64,000 bases of DNA from Anaerolineae bacterium. Its GTDB lineage: Bacteria; Chloroflexota; Anaerolineae; J036; Brachytrichaceae. This document shows, in pieces, positions 61,722-64,000 of this stretch (within the stretch, counting starts at the first letter, position 1; each line of letters begins with the position of its first letter). Below the pieces are notes generated by a model. The model was not told the DNA's origin. It made no database searches and saw nothing but the letters and a program-made list of their open reading frames with translations. The stretch covers positions 1 to 64,000 of the forward strand of contig CANJQH010000007.1 in the NCBI GenBank assembly GCA_947476335.1, written 5' to 3'. Position numbers and translations under genes: made by a program.

Positions 61722-62663
61722 ATGAAAAAACGCATCACCGTCGTCGGCAGTTCGAACGTCGACCTCATCATGAAAATGGACCGCTTGCCGCGCGTAGGCG
61801 AAAGCGTCACCGATGCGGACTTTCGTCAGACCTTCGGCGGCAAAGGCGCAAACCAAGCGTACGCCGCTACACTCGCCGGCCGAACCTCGCCGCCCACGGA
61901 AGTGACGTTCGTGTCGTGCGTCGGCGACGATGCCTACGGCGCTCAGGTCATCGAAAACATGCGCGCAGCCGGCGCCAATGTCGAGCACGTCTTCGTCGAA
62001 CCCGGCGTCGCCACCGGCACCGCGCTGATCATGATCGGCGAAGCCGGTCGCAATTACATTTCAGTCGCGCCCGGTGCCAATTACTGTCTGCGCCCGGAGC
62101 ACGTCGAACGTGCCGCCGCTGCGATCGACGCATGCGATCTGCTCGTCCTGCAGTATGAAGTGCCAGTCGAAACCGGCATCGCCGCCGCCCGCCGCGCACA
62201 CGCGCACGGAATTCCGGTCATGCTCAACCTCGCACCGCCGCGGCCGATCAGCGACGACTTCCTCTCCATGCTCGATTACTTCGTCGTCAACGAAACCGAA
62301 GCCGCCTTCGTACTCGGCTTCGACGTCGACTCAGATAAAAACGTGCGCCGCGCCGCTGCTGCGCTGCTTGCACGCGGACCGCGCAACGTCATCATCACAC
62401 TCGGCGAAAAAGGCGCGTTCGTCGCCACCGGCGATGGACAATCCGCACTCGTGCCCAGCTTCCCTGTCACCGCAATCGACACCACCGCTGCAGGAGATAC
62501 TTTCTGCGGCGCATTCGCCGTGGCCCTGCTCGAAAACCGCCCGCCGCTCGAAGCCGCCCATTTCGCCAATGCCGCCGCCGCCATTACCGTCACTCGCCTC
62601 GGCGCACAGGCAGCCGTGCCCACACGAGAAGAAATCGACGAGTTTCAGATTTCAAGATCCTGA
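61722..62663 (+). CDS. rbsK: Ribokinase-family sugar kinase
   Basis: The 313-residue protein has SSNVDLIMKMDRLPRVGES near the start, FGGKGANQAYAA, and the ATP/catalytic site DTTAAGDTFCGAF. These are characteristic of ribokinase in the PfkB family, which phosphorylates D-ribose. Other sugars cannot be excluded. It starts four bases after the cytochrome gene with AAGGAG and GGGAG upstream, so it may be read from the ccm promoter. Confidence 0.88.
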   Translation: MKKRITVVGSSNVDLIMKMDRLPRVGESVTDADFRQTFGGKGANQAYAATLAGRTSPPTEVTFVSCVGDDAYGAQVIENMRAAGANVEHVFVEPGVATGTALIMIGEAGRNYISVAPGANYCLRPEHVERAAAAIDACDLLVLQYEVPVETGIAAARRAHAHGIPVMLNLAPPRPISDDFLSMLDYFVVNETEAAFVLGFDVDSDKNVRRAAAALLARGPRNVIITLGEKGAFVATGDGQSALVPSFPVTAIDTTAAGDTFCGAFAVALLENRPPLEAAHFANAAAAITVTRLGAQAAVPTREEIDEFQISRS

Positions 62664-62674
62664 TTTCAATTTTC

Positions 62675-62974
62675 GTAACTAACGTGACTTGCTACCGTAG
62701 CTGGACTTTGGCCATTTTCGACGGACGCCACGGCTCGCGCCGGCGTCGCCCGCGGCGGACCCCGCCTCCGGCGCTCATGCTGGACGAAAAAGCGCCGGAG
62801 GCGCGCCGCTTACCCAGCCCGGACCAACGGTCCGGGCGTGGCATGGGCAAATTCGTCGGGGACGCGACGCCGTCGCGACCAGGCCGAAATTCTGCCTACG
62901 GTAGCAAGTCACGTTAACTACTCAGGCCCAGATCAGTGTTTCGCGTTGGAAAAATAGCTGTCCTGAGTAGTTAC
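62675..62974 (+). mobile_element. Element A derivative split by element D
   Basis: GTAACT at 62675-62680 and AACTACTCAGGCC from 62916 onwards are the two parts of an element A left end, separated by element D. The remainder lacks the hairpin (CAGATCAGT joined to GTTTCGCGTTGG) and ends CCTGAGTAGTTAC at 62974. No 8-bp duplication is visible. Confidence 0.8.
62681..62915. mobile_element. Element D, 235-bp element with 20-bp inverted ends
   Basis: AACGTGACTTGCTACCGTAG (62681-62700) is exactly complementary to 62896-62915. The flanks are AACT on both sides (62677-62680 and 62916-62919), a 4-bp target duplication within element A. The GC-rich interior has two small hairpins (CCTCCGGCGCT/AGCGCCGGAGG and CCCGGACC/CGGTCCGGG) and no credible gene. 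Confidence 0.85.
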
Positions 62975-62986
62975 TGAAACTCAAAT

Positions 62987-64000
62987 TCAGAGTTCCCCTG
63001 TCTCACGCATCTTACGCATCCACGCCAGCGCATTCGCCAGCGTCGTCTGCGAACGCGCCGCAGCGCGCTGAGCACGGCAACCATCCAGCATCGACTCCAA
63101 ACGCTCCGGGTCTATGCCACCATGACTGCCAATAAACACCAGGCGCGATTGCCGTGGCCGATCGCCCCACAACGCACCCACCTGCAACGACGCACGCCGC
63201 CCCACCACATGCAGCACGCACTGGTTGTTCGGATATTCCTGCAGATTCAAAAATCCCTTTGAACGATAAATCGTCGCCGGCAGATCCTGCACCACTTCCT
63301 TCAACGCAGCAAACGACAGCGGCTCAGCTACAGAATACGACCACGTGCTGAATACCTGTGAATGATCGTGTTCATGTTCATGGCCATCATCTGCACCAGC
63401 CTCGTGCACATGCACGTCGCGCACCGCGCGCTCAGCCAGCCGCTCCGGGTCGAACTCGCCGACCGACAACACCAGCTCAAGCGGCACATCGGCGTTCGTC
63501 GTCGGATAAATACGCGCCTGCTCAGCAACCGCACAAAGCCAGCTCGTCACTTCAGCCAACTGCTCCGGCGTAACAAGATCAACTTTATTCAGCAGCAAAA
63601 TATCCGCAGCACTAATCTGATCCATCGCCAGCATTTCCTGATCATCACGCAGATCACGAATCTGCTCGGCATCGACTACAGTGAGAATCCCGTCGACGCG
63701 CACATACGGCCGCAGCTCTGGCACGAGAAAAGTCTGCGCCACCGCGAACGGATCCGAAACACCGCTCGTTTCGATCACGATGTACTCCGGCGCGTTGTCG
63801 GACAAAATCACGCGAAAGACTGCGTCTAACAGGTCGTCACGGATCGTGCAACAAATGCAGCCGTTCGACAAGCTGATCGTCTCACCTTCCACTCCGATGA
63901 CCAGCTCCGAATCGATGTTCACAGAGCCAAAATCGTTGACGAGCACAGCCACGCGCAGCCCATGCCTTCCATTCAGGATGCGGTTGAGCAGCGTTGTTTT
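62987..64000 (-). CDS. COG0523 (CobW/ZNG1-like) GTPase, 5' end outside window
   Basis: The 337 residues seen start with KTTLLNRIL, the end of a Walker A P-loop, so only the first few residues lie beyond the window edge. The metal-binding motif GCICC, the switch ETSGVSDPFAVA, the G4 motif LLNKVDL and a histidine-rich loop (HVHEAGADDGHEHEHDH) are visible, and the C-terminal CobW_C domain follows (AEPLSFAALKEVV to WGDRPRQSRLVFIG). Such proteins deliver zinc or cobalt to target enzymes. It is convergent with element A/D debris. Confidence 0.9.
   Translation of the reverse strand, partial: KTTLLNRILNGRHGLRVAVLVNDFGSVNIDSELVIGVEGETISLSNGCICCTIRDDLLDAVFRVILSDNAPEYIVIETSGVSDPFAVAQTFLVPELRPYVRVDGILTVVDAEQIRDLRDDQEMLAMDQISAADILLLNKVDLVTPEQLAEVTSWLCAVAEQARIYPTTNADVPLELVLSVGEFDPERLAERAVRDVHVHEAGADDGHEHEHDHSQVFSTWSYSVAEPLSFAALKEVVQDLPATIYRSKGFLNLQEYPNNQCVLHVVGRRASLQVGALWGDRPRQSRLVFIGSHGGIDPERLESMLDGCRAQRAAARSQTTLANALAWMRKMRETGEL

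Noticed and set aside
62684-62917. Small open frame inside element D
   Set aside because: It is low-complexity Arg/Pro sequence from GC-rich hairpins and reads through both element ends.

Overview
The window is about 60 percent GC and carries 53 protein genes or gene parts, tightly packed and mostly in short co-directional runs. No rRNA, tRNA or CRISPR array was recognised. The gene set suggests a bacterium of the Chloroflexota (Anaerolineae or Thermoflexales-like): phytoene synthase with a CruF-type carotenoid hydratase, a GGPP-type prenyl synthase, a LysZ-type (LysW-pathway) kinase, LysM/PA14 exported proteins, tandem UspA, and many starts without a Shine-Dalgarno sequence but with a TATAAT-like hexamer just upstream. 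The phylum is an inference; no marker gene proves it.

Layout. 0.2-2.0 kb: carotenoid genes. 2.2-7.8 kb: exported proteins (TolB-like propeller, LysM-PA14 protein, a cyclophilin-DsbA-cyclophilin lipoprotein) and a thioesterase. 8-15.7 kb: carA, prenyl synthase, a hydrolase, ChrA-type transporter, greA. 16-31 kb: nuclease-like protein, lysZ, SbtA-type transporter, NAD(P)HX repair enzyme, DEAD-box helicase, E1 alpha/beta of a 2-oxoacid dehydrogenase, UspA, and a two-domain phosphofructokinase resembling the eukaryotic enzyme. 31-42 kb: AspT-like exchanger, then a sugar-acid/rhamnose catabolic block (enolase-superfamily enzyme, RidA-like protein, CBM9-like protein, double SDR, creatininase-family hydrolase, rhaM-rhaI-rhaB). 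42-43 kb: a graveyard of RHS and IS3 fragments. 43-55 kb: LarA-like protein, a cell-envelope operon (GT-C membrane proteins, LysM protein, binding-protein remnant, two MFS paralogues of which one has an internal deletion), AI-2E family permease. 55-64 kb: surE, a five-gene cytochrome c maturation operon with start/stop overlaps, ribokinase, and a COG0523 GTPase cut by the window edge.

The most striking content lies between the genes. At least four families of small non-autonomous mobile elements are scattered through the window. The dominant family (element A) has seven intact copies, every one 112 bp, with 15-bp terminal inverted repeats GTAACTACTCAGGCC. Each intact copy is flanked by an 8-bp target duplication (six exact, one with a single mismatch). 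Its core is a roughly 23-bp-stem hairpin whose arms differ between copies by compensated changes, and whose loop lies in either orientation relative to the ends. A related hairpin sits inside a second element type with unrelated ends and a 9-bp duplication (element C). A third type is 90 bp and flanked by TA (element B). A fourth is about 235 bp with 20-bp ends and has inserted into a copy of element A (element D). No transposase gene that could move them is present here. The 8-bp duplication and GTAA ends of element A resemble the IS66 family.
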